Notes: generated by a model not told the origin, from the letters alone. DNA of 64,000 bases from Cuniculiplasma sp052315315 (GCA_052315315.1 JBLSDE010000005.1:12022-76021); one strand, 5' to 3'; counted from the stretch's first letter, positions 15,621 to 25,693 are shown. A program made the numbers and translations.

Positions 15621-18296
15621 GTGAAAGAAACAAAAAAACTTGTTTATATGTTTGAAGAGGGCAACAAGGATATGGCGGGGCTCCTTGGTGGTAAGGGGGC
15701 AGGTCTGGCTGAGATGAGAAGGATAGGTCTCTCTGTTCCACCTGGATTTACCATAACCACCGAGGCATGTATACTCTTTCAGAAATCGGGAAAGTTTCCT
15801 GAGGGAATGATGGATTCCGTTATGGAGGCACTTTCAAAAGTGGAAGAAGAAACAGGAAAGAAACTTGGAAGTGATACAAAGCCACTCCTTGTGTCTGTGA
15901 GATCGGGGGCACCTATCAGCATGCCTGGTATGATGGATACAATTTTAAACGTGGGCCTGAACGATTCCACAATTAAAGGGCTTATCAGTTCATCCAAAAA
16001 CAAAAGATTTGCACTTGATTCTTACAGAAGGCTCAAACAGATGTTTGGTACAGTTGTAATGGGCATTGAGCACGAGAAATTTGAGGAAGAGATTAAGAGG
16101 ATAAAGGAGAGAAAAGGAAAGAAAGATGACATAGAACTTGATGAATCGGAAATGGAGGAAATAAACAGAGCATTTGATCATATTTATAAAGAAGAGGGCA
16201 TGGAATTCCCGCAGGATCCAATGAAACAAATGACTCTCGCCATAGAGGCAGTATTCAATTCATGGAATTCCCCAAGAGCAAAGGTATACAGGGAGATAAA
16301 TCATATACCTGAAACACTTGGAACAGCCGTAAATATTGTTTCCATGGTTTTTGGAAATATGGGTGAAGACTCAGCCACAGGAGTCGCGTTCACAAGAGAT
16401 CCAAATACGGGCGAAAAGGTTCTCTTCGGGGAATTTCTGCAAAATGCGCAGGGGGAGGATGTGGTCGCAGGAATCAGGACACCAAGAAAAATATCAGAAA
16501 TGGAGAGAATATTGCCCGAAGCCTATAGGGAATTTGTAAAAAGTGCTGAGATACTGGAAAAGCATTACAGGGACATGCAGGATATGGAGTTTACCATAGA
16601 AAAGGGTAAATTCTATATGCTCCAGACAAGGAGTGGAAAGAGGAGTGCAAAGGCAACCGTAAGGATAGCAGTGGAGATGGTTGAAGAAGGTCTCATAAGC
16701 AAAGAGGAGGCCATAATGAGAGTAACGCCGTCAACATTGGATATACTCTTCCACCCCCAGGTCAGAAAAACTGGAAAGGAAAAGATACTGGGCCGCGGTC
16801 TTGCAGCGTCGCCTGGAGCAGCCATTGGAGCAATAGTCTTTTCATCAGACAGGGCAGTCGAGCTTGCAAAGGAGAGGAAAAAGGTCATACTGGTAAGGCC
16901 GGAGACTACAGCTGACGATGTCCGGGGAATGTCAGTTTCGGAAGGATTTCTGACACAGAAAGGGGGAATGACGTCACATGCAGCAGTGGTTGCAAGGGCC
17001 ATGGGAAAGCCTGCTGTCGTGGGTGTCGAATCAATGAATGTTAACGTGAGGGAGCGTTCATTATCAATAGGAGATACGATCCTCAGCGAGGGAGATGTGA
17101 TCACGGTTGATGGAACAAATGGGGAATTTATTCTCGGCACCACTGAACTTGAGGAGGCCCAGTCCGGAACTCATATAGAACAGCTCCTGACATGGGCCGA
17201 TCAGTTCAGGAAAATAGGTGTAAGAGCCAATGCCAATACTCCAGAGGAGGCAATAATGGCAAGAAAAAATGGTGCGGAAGGCATAGGTCTGGCTAGGACA
17301 GAGAGAATGTTCCTTGGTGGTGAAAGGATAGGAATAATGAGGGCAATGATAATGAGTAAAACCCTTGAAGACAGAAAATTATTCCTGAGCAAGTTGCTTC
17401 CAATGCAGATACACGACTTCACTGAATTCTTCAGAACAATGGAGGGATTTCCTGTCATTATAAGGCTTTTGGATCCGCCATTGCATGAGTTTCTGCCTGA
17501 CAAGGAAGAGGTACTTAACTCAGTTCATTCCATGAAGCTGAAACTCAGAAATATTTCAGATGCGAAGGAAATGGATGAAATTTTATCAAGGATCTCAAGT
17601 GAGACAGAAATGCTTGAAACCATAAGGTCTCTGGAAGAGTTTAATCCTATGCTCGGTTTCAGAGGATGCAGATTGGGCATTGTTTTCCCGGAAATTTATG
17701 AAATGCAGGTCGAGGCAATAATTCGTGCATCTCTCAACGTTATGTCTGAGAAAAAACAGATATTCCCTGAAATAATGATACCTCTCGTAGGTACTGACAA
17801 AGAGCTTTCCATACTCAGGGAGAGGCTCGAGAAGGTTGCAATTAACGCAATGGGGCACAGGAAGGTGGATTATAAATTTGGGACCATGATTGAGATTCCC
17901 CGTGCTTGTATAACGGCAGATAAGATCGGAAAGTATGCAGATTTCTTCTCCTTTGGAACAAATGATCTGACGCAGATGACATTTGGATACAGCAGGGATG
18001 ACGCAGAAGGGAAATTCATGGCAAAATACCTTGAGGAGGGTGTACTTCCAGGAGATCCCTTCAGAACAGTGGACTTTGAAGGCGTGGGTGAACTTATGAA
18101 AATGGCTGTGGAAAAGGGAAGAAAAGGGAACAAATCTCTTGAGGTAGGAATATGCGGTGAACAGGGAGGAGATCCAGAAACTGTGGAATTCTGCCACAGG
18201 ATAGGTCTGAACTATGTATCTGCATCGCCTTTCAGAATTCCCATAGCAAGGCTCGCCGCTGCAAGAGCGGCACTGAAGGATGTAAAAAAAGAATAA
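15621..18296 (+). CDS. ppdK: Pyruvate, phosphate dikinase
   Basis: An 891-residue enzyme interconverting pyruvate, ATP and phosphate with PEP, AMP and pyrophosphate, linking glycolysis and gluconeogenesis. Domains in order: N-terminal ATP-grasp (about 1-340; LGGKGAGLAEM, SVRSGAPISMPGMMDT), swivelling phosphohistidine domain with GGMTSHAAVVARAMGKP (His453), and C-terminal TIM barrel with the PEP-binding GFRGCRLG and catalytic Cys845 in GICGEQGG. Length matches the family. The start is GTG; the overlapping ATG at 15619 runs at once into a stop. Confidence 0.96.
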   Translation: MKETKKLVYMFEEGNKDMAGLLGGKGAGLAEMRRIGLSVPPGFTITTEACILFQKSGKFPEGMMDSVMEALSKVEEETGKKLGSDTKPLLVSVRSGAPISMPGMMDTILNVGLNDSTIKGLISSSKNKRFALDSYRRLKQMFGTVVMGIEHEKFEEEIKRIKERKGKKDDIELDESEMEEINRAFDHIYKEEGMEFPQDPMKQMTLAIEAVFNSWNSPRAKVYREINHIPETLGTAVNIVSMVFGNMGEDSATGVAFTRDPNTGEKVLFGEFLQNAQGEDVVAGIRTPRKISEMERILPEAYREFVKSAEILEKHYRDMQDMEFTIEKGKFYMLQTRSGKRSAKATVRIAVEMVEEGLISKEEAIMRVTPSTLDILFHPQVRKTGKEKILGRGLAASPGAAIGAIVFSSDRAVELAKERKKVILVRPETTADDVRGMSVSEGFLTQKGGMTSHAAVVARAMGKPAVVGVESMNVNVRERSLSIGDTILSEGDVITVDGTNGEFILGTTELEEAQSGTHIEQLLTWADQFRKIGVRANANTPEEAIMARKNGAEGIGLARTERMFLGGERIGIMRAMIMSKTLEDRKLFLSKLLPMQIHDFTEFFRTMEGFPVIIRLLDPPLHEFLPDKEEVLNSVHSMKLKLRNISDAKEMDEILSRISSETEMLETIRSLEEFNPMLGFRGCRLGIVFPEIYEMQVEAIIRASLNVMSEKKQIFPEIMIPLVGTDKELSILRERLEKVAINAMGHRKVDYKFGTMIEIPRACITADKIGKYADFFSFGTNDLTQMTFGYSRDDAEGKFMAKYLEEGVLPGDPFRTVDFEGVGELMKMAVEKGRKGNKSLEVGICGEQGGDPETVEFCHRIGLNYVSASPFRIPIARLAAARAALKDVKKE

Positions 18297-18304
18297 TCTA
18301 AAAT

Positions 18305-19021
18305 TTATTCAATTAATTCTCTGATCTTACATGGTGAGTCTGTCATAAAATACTGAATATTTTTCTCTTCCAGTATTTTCAATTCTTTTTCATCATTTAT
18401 GACCCATGGGATTATCTTTTCACCTATCTTTTGAAAATTTCTCTCCTCCTTCTCAATGATTGAATATTCAGGTATTACAAAATCAAGAAAATCTGGAACA
18501 TGATCCCTGATCATACTGTCCCATATGAATGATGTCTCCTTTCCAATGTCTATACCAACCCTGTATCTGGAATCATATTCCTTCATTGTTCTTATGGCAT
18601 CAATGTCAAAGGATATGAAATAGATGTCATCGGAATAGTTGCCCTTGAAGTATTCGTTGAGTGCTTTTTCGAGACCAAAATTAATTCTTTCAGCCTTATT
18701 GTTTCTTGTTTTAAGTTCTATAAATTTTTTAACACCATGGGTAGCAGCTAAAAACTCATCAAGCGTTGGTATTTTTTCATCCGTTCCAAGAATGCCCATT
18801 TCCTCAAGTTCAGATAAGGTAAAATCAGATATCATTCCATTCCTGCCAGTAAGTCTCTCCATAGCATCATCGTGAAAAATAACTATCCTGTGATCCTTCG
18901 TAATCTGTATGTCCGTTTCAACTCCATAAACTCCACATTTTTTTGCACTTTCAAAGGAACTTATGGTATTTTCTGGTTTCTGGGAGGGATTTCCCCTGTG
19001 GCCAATAACATTAAATTTCAT
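18305..19021 (-). CDS. Glycerophosphodiester phosphodiesterase
   Basis: A 238-residue GDPD-type TIM-barrel enzyme releasing glycerol-3-phosphate from glycerophosphodiesters. The signature is clear: GHRGNPSQKPENT (His8, Arg9, Glu17), VETDIQITKD and IVIFHDD (His51 region), with KIPTLDEFLA and KFIELKT strands. It is divergent from the FAD glycerol-3-phosphate dehydrogenase gene, so the pair forms a plausible lipid-headgroup salvage route feeding glycolysis. No signal peptide; probably cytoplasmic. Confidence 0.92.
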   Translation of the reverse strand: MKFNVIGHRGNPSQKPENTISSFESAKKCGVYGVETDIQITKDHRIVIFHDDAMERLTGRNGMISDFTLSELEEMGILGTDEKIPTLDEFLAATHGVKKFIELKTRNNKAERINFGLEKALNEYFKGNYSDDIYFISFDIDAIRTMKEYDSRYRVGIDIGKETSFIWDSMIRDHVPDFLDFVIPEYSIIEKEERNFQKIGEKIIPWVINDEKELKILEEKNIQYFMTDSPCKIRELIE

Positions 19022-19180
19022 CCTTTACTGTATAAAAATGATCATAAAAAGTGTATTTATTCGTAACCCTATGGATTTTTAAACAAGATATAAGGTAATC
19101 CATTGATGAACCTCAGGTAGGATCAGCCATATTTTCTTGCATATATTGGATCCTTATCTGCATTTCCTTTTCAGGTAAGG

Positions 19181-19194
19181 TAATAAATTTATTA
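19181..19194 (+). promoter_or_regulatory. TATA-like element of glpD
   Basis: taataaatttatta, nearly palindromic, is centred 22 bp upstream of the ATG at 19209. Confidence 0.45.
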
Positions 19195-19208
19195 CGGATT
19201 TCCCCGCA

Positions 19209-20579
19209 ATGGATATCTCTGGTATGGATCACTTCGATTTAAGGAAGCGGTGTGAATGGATTGATTCCCTTGAAAATAAAGAGGAGATATTCGATGTGGC
19301 CATTATTGGAGGAGGAATTACTGGGGCCGGTATTGCCAATATCATGGCATCCAATGGGGTTAAATGCATTCTCCTTGAAATGAAGGATTTCGGATCAGGG
19401 ACCAGTTCCGGATCATCCAAGCTGATACACGGTGGAATAAGATATCTGGCCAACTTTGAAATAAGGGAAGTCAGGGATCTACTGCACGAGAGAAATTATC
19501 TCCTTAAACACAGTGAAATTGTGAAGCCGATGAATTTCAAAATACTTGTGGATCAGTATTCATGGAAAAAAACCACACTTCGTCTTGGTATATTTGTCTA
19601 TAATATACTTAGCGGATCACTTTCCATACCCATGTATGTGAGGAACAGGGGAGAAATGTCAGATAGCATCAAGGGCTATTTCAATTATAAGGACGCCTGG
19701 ACTGATGATACAAAAATGGTCATATATAACATAGTAAGTGCGGTTAGAAAGGGTGCCATATGTCTCAACTATTCAAAGGTTCTTAAAATTGAAGATGAAA
19801 AGGACCACGTTTTTGTAGAGTTTAAAGATAGCATTCGCCAAGTGGAGAGAAAAGTACGTGCCAGATACGTAATAAATGCGGCTGGCCCCTGGGCTGGTGA
19901 AGTTTCCAGGATGGAGGATTCAAAATTTTCAGGTTCCCTGAAACTGAGCAGGGGAATTCATGTGGTTGTACCCTCTGAAAAAATAGGCAGCAGTGATTCC
20001 ATAGTCTTCAGATCACATCTTGATTCTAGGCAGATGTTCATTATTCCAAGGGGTGAGGTAACTATTATTGGGACAACTGACAGATTTGTAAACTCCCCGG
20101 ATGATTTTGCAGTGGACAATGATGATGTTGAATATATTGTAGAAAGTGCAAAGCGTTTATATCCAGATTTAGATAAATCTGATATCACCTATTCCTACGC
20201 AGGTATAAGACCACTTTATGGTGACAGTGATGATCCAGGATCAATTTCCAGGGGGTTTGTTGTAAAGGTGAAGGGAAGATTCATAAACATTTATGGTGGA
20301 AAGCTTACAAACTACAGATCAGTGTCAAGAAAGGTGGCAAAAATTTATGGAAAAATCGTTGGCAAAAAACTGAATGTAAAAGGATTGCCAGAGATAAATT
20401 ACAACAGGCCAAAACTGGTAGGTAAGGACCTGTATCAGTATGAAAGAGATTATGAGTGTGCCATATTCCCTGAAGACATTTTGATAAGGAGGGAAGCTTA
20501 TCCATTCAATCTCAGGGATAGGGGAGATTCCTTATTGCCAGAAATAGAAAAGGTCATGAAATTGGATGAAAAGATATGA
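19209..20579 (+). CDS. glpD: FAD-dependent glycerol-3-phosphate dehydrogenase
   Basis: A 456-residue GlpD/GlpA-type flavoprotein oxidising glycerol-3-phosphate to dihydroxyacetone phosphate and passing electrons to the quinone pool. Seen are the FAD dinucleotide motif IIGGGITGAG (32-41), GSGTSSGSSKLIHGGIRYL and the second FAD segment YAGIRPLYGD. It lacks the long C-terminal domain of bacterial GlpD (about 500 residues or more), as do other short archaeal forms. The quinone made through the mqn genes elsewhere in the window would be a suitable acceptor (inference). Confidence 0.9.
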   Translation: MDISGMDHFDLRKRCEWIDSLENKEEIFDVAIIGGGITGAGIANIMASNGVKCILLEMKDFGSGTSSGSSKLIHGGIRYLANFEIREVRDLLHERNYLLKHSEIVKPMNFKILVDQYSWKKTTLRLGIFVYNILSGSLSIPMYVRNRGEMSDSIKGYFNYKDAWTDDTKMVIYNIVSAVRKGAICLNYSKVLKIEDEKDHVFVEFKDSIRQVERKVRARYVINAAGPWAGEVSRMEDSKFSGSLKLSRGIHVVVPSEKIGSSDSIVFRSHLDSRQMFIIPRGEVTIIGTTDRFVNSPDDFAVDNDDVEYIVESAKRLYPDLDKSDITYSYAGIRPLYGDSDDPGSISRGFVVKVKGRFINIYGGKLTNYRSVSRKVAKIYGKIVGKKLNVKGLPEINYNRPKLVGKDLYQYERDYECAIFPEDILIRREAYPFNLRDRGDSLLPEIEKVMKLDEKI

Positions 20580-20603
20580 GATATTTTTGTTATACCGTTT
20601 TGA

Positions 20604-22058
20604 TCAATTTGAAAACATCTGATAGTTAGGAGGTTCGGAGACTACCCTGATATCATGTGGATGGCTCTCTCTCAACCCGCTGTTTGTTATCTTTATGAAT
20701 TCTGTTTTTGTTCTGAGTTCATCTATATTTTTGCATCCTGCGTAACCCATTCCTGCCCTTATTCCACCACTGAGCTGATAAACAACCTCTTCCACTTTTC
20801 CTTTGTAGGGCACTGCACCTTCTACACCCTCGGCCACGAATTTGCTGCCTGAGAATTTACCATATCTGTCAGATCCCTTGGAAAGGGCACCAATTGAACC
20901 CATTCCCCTGTATGTTTTGTATTTCCTTCCGTTGATTATCATCTCTGCGCCCGGGCTTTCATCTGTCCCCGCAAGAAGTGAGCCCAACATGACGCACTCT
21001 GCACCTGCTGCAATTGCCTTTACAATATCTCCAGAGAATCTTATACCTCCATCCGCAACTATTGGAACATTATGTTCTCTTGCATAGTCAGCCGCATCTG
21101 AAATTGCAGTTATCTGAGGAACACCAATACCTGCAACAACCCTGGTTGTACATATGGAACCCGGGCCTATTCCCACCTTAAGTCCGTCTATATCACACGA
21201 AATGAGGTCGATTGCAGCCTGTTCTGTAGCTATGTTTCCCACAACTATATCCACATCTATCTGCTTCCTCATTTTTTTCAGGGAAGAGATAACGTTGTCG
21301 TTATGAGCATGTGCAGTATCTATAACAATCACGTCCGCGCCCTCTTTTTCCATGAGGATTGCCCTGTCAATGTCAAAGGGGCCAACCGCAGCACCGACCA
21401 TTAACTGGCCATCTTCATCTCTCGTGGCATGTGGAAATTTATGCCTGGTTACAATATCCTTGGATGTTATGAGACCGACAACCTTTCCATTGCTATCCAC
21501 AAGTGGCAGTTTTTCAATTCTGTTTTCATAAAGTATTCTTCTTGCCTCTTCTGGAGATATGTTGTCCTTGGCGTAGACAACATCTTTTGTCATAATGTCA
21601 CGTATTTTTGTCTTCTCTTCATCCGCAAATTCAATGTCCCTCTTTGTTACTATTCCTACAAGTTTCTCCCCTGAAACAACTGGAAATCCTGCAATGTTCT
21701 TTTCTTCCATTATGTTTCTTGCCACACTGACGGGTGTTTCCGGATCAATCGTGTGAACATTTCTTATGATCAGTGATTCTTCTCTCTTCACCTTCCTGAC
21801 CATTGTGGCCTCTTCGTTTCTTGACATGTTCCTGTGGATTATTCCTATTCCGCCTGTTCTGGACATACCCACAGCCATTTCCCACTCAGTTACTGTGTCC
21901 ATCGGGGAACTTGAAATGGGAACATTCAATTTTATGTTTCTGGAAAACCTGCTTCTTATATCGGTCTCTCTTGGTTCTATGGGAGATCTACTCGGTAAAA
22001 CTAAAACATCATCGAAGGTCAACCCTTCCTTTATATTTTTTAGCTTGTCTGCAAACAT
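20604..22058 (-). CDS. guaB: IMP dehydrogenase
   Basis: A 484-residue enzyme oxidising IMP to XMP, the committed step to GMP. The barrel carries the catalytic Cys303 in GPGSICTTRV, the flavin-like loop GGIRFSGDIVKA and the flap GMGSIGALSKGS; two CBS domains (about 98-205) are inserted as usual. I chose the ATG at 22058 because the family begins with a short lead to LTFDDVLVLP and because a TATA-like stretch (22071-22087) lies upstream; a longer frame would add 12 hydrophobic residues not typical of the family. GMP synthase is encoded at 33.9-34.8 kb. Confidence 0.96.
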   Translation of the reverse strand: MFADKLKNIKEGLTFDDVLVLPSRSPIEPRETDIRSRFSRNIKLNVPISSSPMDTVTEWEMAVGMSRTGGIGIIHRNMSRNEEATMVRKVKREESLIIRNVHTIDPETPVSVARNIMEEKNIAGFPVVSGEKLVGIVTKRDIEFADEEKTKIRDIMTKDVVYAKDNISPEEARRILYENRIEKLPLVDSNGKVVGLITSKDIVTRHKFPHATRDEDGQLMVGAAVGPFDIDRAILMEKEGADVIVIDTAHAHNDNVISSLKKMRKQIDVDIVVGNIATEQAAIDLISCDIDGLKVGIGPGSICTTRVVAGIGVPQITAISDAADYAREHNVPIVADGGIRFSGDIVKAIAAGAECVMLGSLLAGTDESPGAEMIINGRKYKTYRGMGSIGALSKGSDRYGKFSGSKFVAEGVEGAVPYKGKVEEVVYQLSGGIRAGMGYAGCKNIDELRTKTEFIKITNSGLRESHPHDIRVVSEPPNYQMFSN

Positions 22059-22070
22059 GAGAAGGAAGAG

Positions 22071-22087
22071 TATATAAGTACATAAAT
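22071..22087 (-). promoter_or_regulatory. TATA-like element of guaB
   Basis: tatataagtacataaat on the plus strand (read as atttatgtacttatata on the minus strand) lies about 17-25 bp upstream of the ATG at 22058 and supports that start. Confidence 0.45.
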
Positions 22088-22244
22088 TTTTCACATCTCC
22101 TAAACCCTCACTTCTTCATAGGAAAATGAATTCACTGAACAAATTCACTTCATGGAAAACAGTTTCTATCTCAGCCTTAAAATTTGTTTTAACTTATTTT
22201 CAGAAAGCCGGATGTTATTTCCTCCGGTCTTGATTAAACACTCA

Positions 22245-22805
22245 TTATATGGCCTGTTCATCCAGCCTGTAATACATGAGAATCTGGTCATAGTATCTTT
22301 CACCTCTCTTTATGGAGTTAGGAAAAATACCAAATTCCTTGAATCCAGAGTTCTTGTAAAGGGAGATCGCCCTTCTGTTCACTGCAAATACCTCCAGTTG
22401 TACTATTTCGAACTTTCCCCTTGATAATTCATGAGCCTTTCTTATGAGTTCATTCCCAATTCCTCTGTTCCTGTACTGTCTGATTATGGCTATCCCCAGA
22501 ATTCCCACATGATCCAGTTCAGAATTAGGCCTAATCCTGTGGATATCGCAAAGTCCAACCACTCTGCCATCCTCCTCTGACACAACGGCTACTGCATTTC
22601 CAGATATAACATCTTCATAAAGGTTGGCAAACCATTCTACTTCATTTCTGAAATCAGGTTTTATCCTGTAAAATGCCAGTCCCAGATCAGGTTCATCTTC
22701 AAGTTCATCGTAATATCCATAATAATTGTCTATGATATCATGCATATCTGTCCATTTAAGTTCCCTGATCATGGGAAGAAATTTTTTCCTTGCATATGAA
22801 TTCAT
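22245..22805 (-). CDS. GNAT-family N-acetyltransferase (RimI-like)
   Basis: A 186-residue single-domain acetyltransferase. Motif A RQYRNRGIGNELIRKA (Q/R-x-x-G-x-G) and motif B VNRRAISLYKNSGF are clear. The start is uncertain: TTG at 22841, ATG at 22805 or ATG at 22772 (MIREL, which would match the usual first strand of the fold). The acceptor is unknown; N-terminal protein acetylation is common for this type. It is downstream of nothing recognisable and borders a gene-poor region. Confidence 0.85.
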   Translation of the reverse strand: MNSYARKKFLPMIRELKWTDMHDIIDNYYGYYDELEDEPDLGLAFYRIKPDFRNEVEWFANLYEDVISGNAVAVVSEEDGRVVGLCDIHRIRPNSELDHVGILGIAIIRQYRNRGIGNELIRKAHELSRGKFEIVQLEVFAVNRRAISLYKNSGFKEFGIFPNSIKRGERYYDQILMYYRLDEQAI

Positions 22806-22841
22806 ATGAATCGGGATGCGTGAAAATGGCAGAATAACCAA

Positions 22842-23687
22842 TGGATCATTGGGGAGTTTATGAATATCTTAACGGGAATCCCAAGTTAAAAAAATCCTGA
22901 GAATTGAGAGAATCTATGGGAGGGTATCAGGTTAGGTGTTTTCTGTATACTGAATCAAGAGAAAGGATCATTAAATAAATCACCTTGTTTTGGATTCAGG
23001 AAGGATTGGACATTGAAATAAATTGAGGGCCAACGGGAAAATAGATTCAAACAAGAGATGGCAACCCGCAGATTTCAGGGTTTATTCGGTATGGTAATAA
23101 GTACAATCAGGTTCTCACAGATTACTCCAGCTCATATGGTCCTGGCTGATCACCGTTAGAAGTGCTCGAAGTTAAATCCTTTAGCAATCAGGGCTCTCTT
23201 CGTGAGAGAGTCTCTTTCATAATATCCACTCCTCTTTAAATAATTCTCTTAAAGGTTTGTCATTAACTGCCCATTTATGAGAGATTGCATGAATTCCCTC
23301 ACTCTCTTCCTTCCAAATTTACCATATCTTATATCAATCTCCTCATTTATCCATTAAATACTGTGGATGTTTCAATGAGTAATTTTTATGTTTCGTTTTT
23401 TATTTATCAAAATTGTAATTATGCCATCCTTCTTGCCATTCAGATTTAGATCATTGAACTCCTGATTTCAACTTTGCCTTCTGTCAATACGTATAGAATT
23501 ATTTCATATTCTGAAAAAATTTGGAAATTCCATATTTTTCATCAATCATTTCTTAAAATTATGTTTCAACGTCATCTATTTTTTTCTCAAAGCAAAATTA
23601 TTTTTCTATGAATGTGAAAAATGAAATCCGATTGAATTCAAACCGTACCAAGTATCTATAATAAAAGGCTTCATTTCTTTTATTATT
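22842..23687. other. Gene-poor stretch, probably decayed sequence
   Basis: About 850 bp without a convincing gene. It contains the second copy of the 9.1 kb repeat (23278-23355), a hairpin CTCTCTTCGTGAGAGAG near 23198-23214, and short open frames without starts (for instance around 23027-23160). The mix of partial frames and a repeat copy suggests remnants of genes or of a mobile element. No RNA gene recognised. Confidence 0.6.
23278..23355. repeat. Degenerate repeat, copy 2
   Basis: Partner of the segment at 9109-9187, same orientation, with one or two small gaps. Its minus strand reads a protein string like that of the other copy (GRKRVREFMQSL) but has no start codon. Confidence 0.45.
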
Positions 23688-24440
23688 TCATTTTGTGAAA
23701 ATATTCTCCTTTTTTTCGTCATACATTTCCTTTATTATTTTAATCTCCCTTTCAATTACTGTGTCAAAGTCGTAACTTATGGCTGCAAAATAATTTGCCA
23801 ATATATTTGGACTTATTCCATATTTGGAGCTGACTGGTTCCACAAGTTTTGTTTTTTCCCATTCCTCTACCTCAAATTCACCCTTAAGTGACCTTTCCAT
23901 GCCTCCATCTTTTTTCGTTGCCGTCACTGCGTAAATACTGTAAAGATCAAATATTTTTGAAAACATTTTCGTTACATCGAATATGACCCTGAAGTCCGAT
24001 TCATAAACCCTTAAGGCATTGTTACCTATGACAAGTGCAAAATCCTCTTCTGAAAGAAGTTCTTCTGGAGTACTTCTCTTGCTTCTTATCAATTTAGTGC
24101 CCGGATACATCTGATCAACGATTTCCCTTAGGTAAAAGGCTGTTGTTTCAGTTTCCGATGTTACTGCTATGTTCATTCCTGGATAAGGATCTAGGTCTTT
24201 TGATATTAAGAGATTGGACATTGAATGTATTTTTCCCGTAATCGTTGGGCCATAAACAAGGTCCAGTTCGTTATAGTGTTTAAAATAGTCTACTATGGAA
24301 ATCATTGCATAATCGGCCTGACCTGAAAGTAGAAGTTTTAGATTATCCCTTGTCGTCCCTCTTCTAATTATGAAATTCTTTTCCAAATGGTTTGCAAGGG
24401 GCTCACTGTGGATGAGATTTATCAGGGCGAAGGTGTTCAA
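23688..24440 (-). CDS. mqnA: Chorismate dehydratase-like protein MqnA (futalosine pathway)
   Basis: A 250-residue protein of the MqnA/MqnD periplasmic-binding-like fold. MqnA makes 3-enolpyruvylbenzoate from chorismate, the first step of futalosine-route menaquinone synthesis. Visible family features are the N-terminal LINLIHSEPLANHL, GTTRDNLKLLLSGQADYAMIS (the usual P-S-x-L-N-x-x-L-x-x-G-x-x-D-x-A-x-I region) and the LVIGNNAL segment. The start is TTG at 24440, overlapping the mqnE stop by 4 bp, so the two are translated together. Operon context with MqnE makes MqnA more likely than MqnD. Confidence 0.82.
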   Translation of the reverse strand: MNTFALINLIHSEPLANHLEKNFIIRRGTTRDNLKLLLSGQADYAMISIVDYFKHYNELDLVYGPTITGKIHSMSNLLISKDLDPYPGMNIAVTSETETTAFYLREIVDQMYPGTKLIRSKRSTPEELLSEEDFALVIGNNALRVYESDFRVIFDVTKMFSKIFDLYSIYAVTATKKDGGMERSLKGEFEVEEWEKTKLVEPVSSKYGISPNILANYFAAISYDFDTVIEREIKIIKEMYDEKKENIFTK

Positions 24441-25546
24441 AAATATCCCCTTATGTTGTAAAATGTGTCTCTTTTGGCCGGCACCTTTCCTACCTCATTT
24501 ATCATTGCGCTCAGTTCCTCCACAGTTGTCTGTTCCCTTCTATTTGTGGCCCCAAATATCTTTTCACTCGCAGCAGTTCCAACGAGGTCGTTTCCACCAC
24601 CTGTAAGTGCCATCTGGGCAATGCCCTTTCCCATTGCCACCCAGTAAACACTAATGTTCTTAATATGATGACCCATCAGAATTCTTGCAAGTGCTATGAC
24701 TTTAAGGTCTTTCTCACCTGAACTTGGCCCGGAGACCTTTCCCATCTTCAGGAGAGGTGTATTTTCAGGGCTGTATTTCAAAGGAATAAAAGAAAGAAAA
24801 CCTGGGACTTCTGCCTCAAGGTCCCTTAGCCTTAGCATATGATCCACTATGTGTTCCCATCTCTCAACATGCCCATAGGTCATTGTGGAATTTCCTTTTA
24901 TTCCCATTTCATGTATGATTTTTGCATCCTCAAGCCATTTTTCTCCGCTAATTTTTTCAGGCGTGGTTATTATTTTTCTTACCTCTGCGTCAAATATTTC
25001 GGCACCCCCACCCGTATGTGCCTCCATACCTGCCTGTCTGAATCTTTCAACAGTTTCCTTAAGGGAATTGCCTGTCGTTCTTGCTATAAAATCAATCTCA
25101 GGTATTGTCAGGGCTTTGAGAGTGCTTTCTGGCATATACTTCTTCACAGTGGAAAAAAGTTCTTCATAATATTCTATGGGTAAGTAGGGATTGAATCCAC
25201 CAACAATGTGAATTTCTGTGGGATTGTACATTTTTGCCTTTTCCAGTTCCCTTTTAACATCATCAATGCTCAGTTCATATCCCCTATCTGTCTTACCCTT
25301 TATTTTTGCCGGAACATAAAAGGCACAGATGGGGCAGCTTGCAGCACAGTAATTGCTATAATTTATATTGTATGAAACAGCAAAGGTAACACGGTTTCCA
25401 ATCTCATAATCAGTTAAAGAATCTGCCAGTGCCATCATCTGATGTACATCTAGGGTTTCCAGAATTTCCATTGCCTCCCTTTGAGTAAATTTGTGAGCAC
25501 TGATGGATAAATCTTTCCAGTATTCTGTCGAATAAGAATTAATCAT
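24437..25546 (-). CDS. mqnE: Aminofutalosine synthase MqnE (radical SAM)
   Basis: A 369-residue radical-SAM enzyme. The cluster ligands are in CAASCPIC (Cys67, Cys71, Cys74); EIHIVGGFNP and HTGGGAEIF match MqnE rather than MqnC. MqnE joins 3-enolpyruvylbenzoate to S-adenosylmethionine to give aminofutalosine. It is first in an operon with mqnA and divergent from mqnC across 147 bp containing AT-rich promoter elements. The assignment of E versus C rests on these short motifs. Confidence 0.85.
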   Translation of the reverse strand: MINSYSTEYWKDLSISAHKFTQREAMEILETLDVHQMMALADSLTDYEIGNRVTFAVSYNINYSNYCAASCPICAFYVPAKIKGKTDRGYELSIDDVKRELEKAKMYNPTEIHIVGGFNPYLPIEYYEELFSTVKKYMPESTLKALTIPEIDFIARTTGNSLKETVERFRQAGMEAHTGGGAEIFDAEVRKIITTPEKISGEKWLEDAKIIHEMGIKGNSTMTYGHVERWEHIVDHMLRLRDLEAEVPGFLSFIPLKYSPENTPLLKMGKVSGPSSGEKDLKVIALARILMGHHIKNISVYWVAMGKGIAQMALTGGGNDLVGTAASEKIFGATNRREQTTVEELSAMINEVGKVPAKRDTFYNIRGYF

Positions 25547-25665
25547 ATATAAGGTATGTTTCCTTAAATAATAATGTTTTTTTAAAAAATTTTGTATCTG
25601 CCATATATCTTTGATTTTTACCCTTCTGCAGTATTAAGGGTTGTAAAGAAAAAAATAACAATTGT

Positions 25666-25680
25666 TTATCTATTAATATT
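25666..25680 (+). promoter_or_regulatory. TATA-like element of mqnC
   Basis: ttatctattaatatt is centred about 21 bp upstream of the ATG at 25694. Confidence 0.4.
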
Positions 25681-25693
25681 GAATCAGTAAGGT

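Noticed and set aside
17595..18197. Minus-strand frame of 200 codons
   Set aside because: Opposite the PEP-binding domain of pyruvate phosphate dikinase, which is clearly coding.
19095..19140. Possible C/D-box guide RNA (TTGATGA near 19102)
   Set aside because: The C-box-like sequence has T in place of the purine, and no D box or terminal stem is seen at a suitable distance.
23190..23220. Hairpin CTCTCTTCGTGAGAGAG as a terminator or RNA
   Set aside because: No gene ends nearby and no T-tract follows on either strand; listed only as part of the decayed region.
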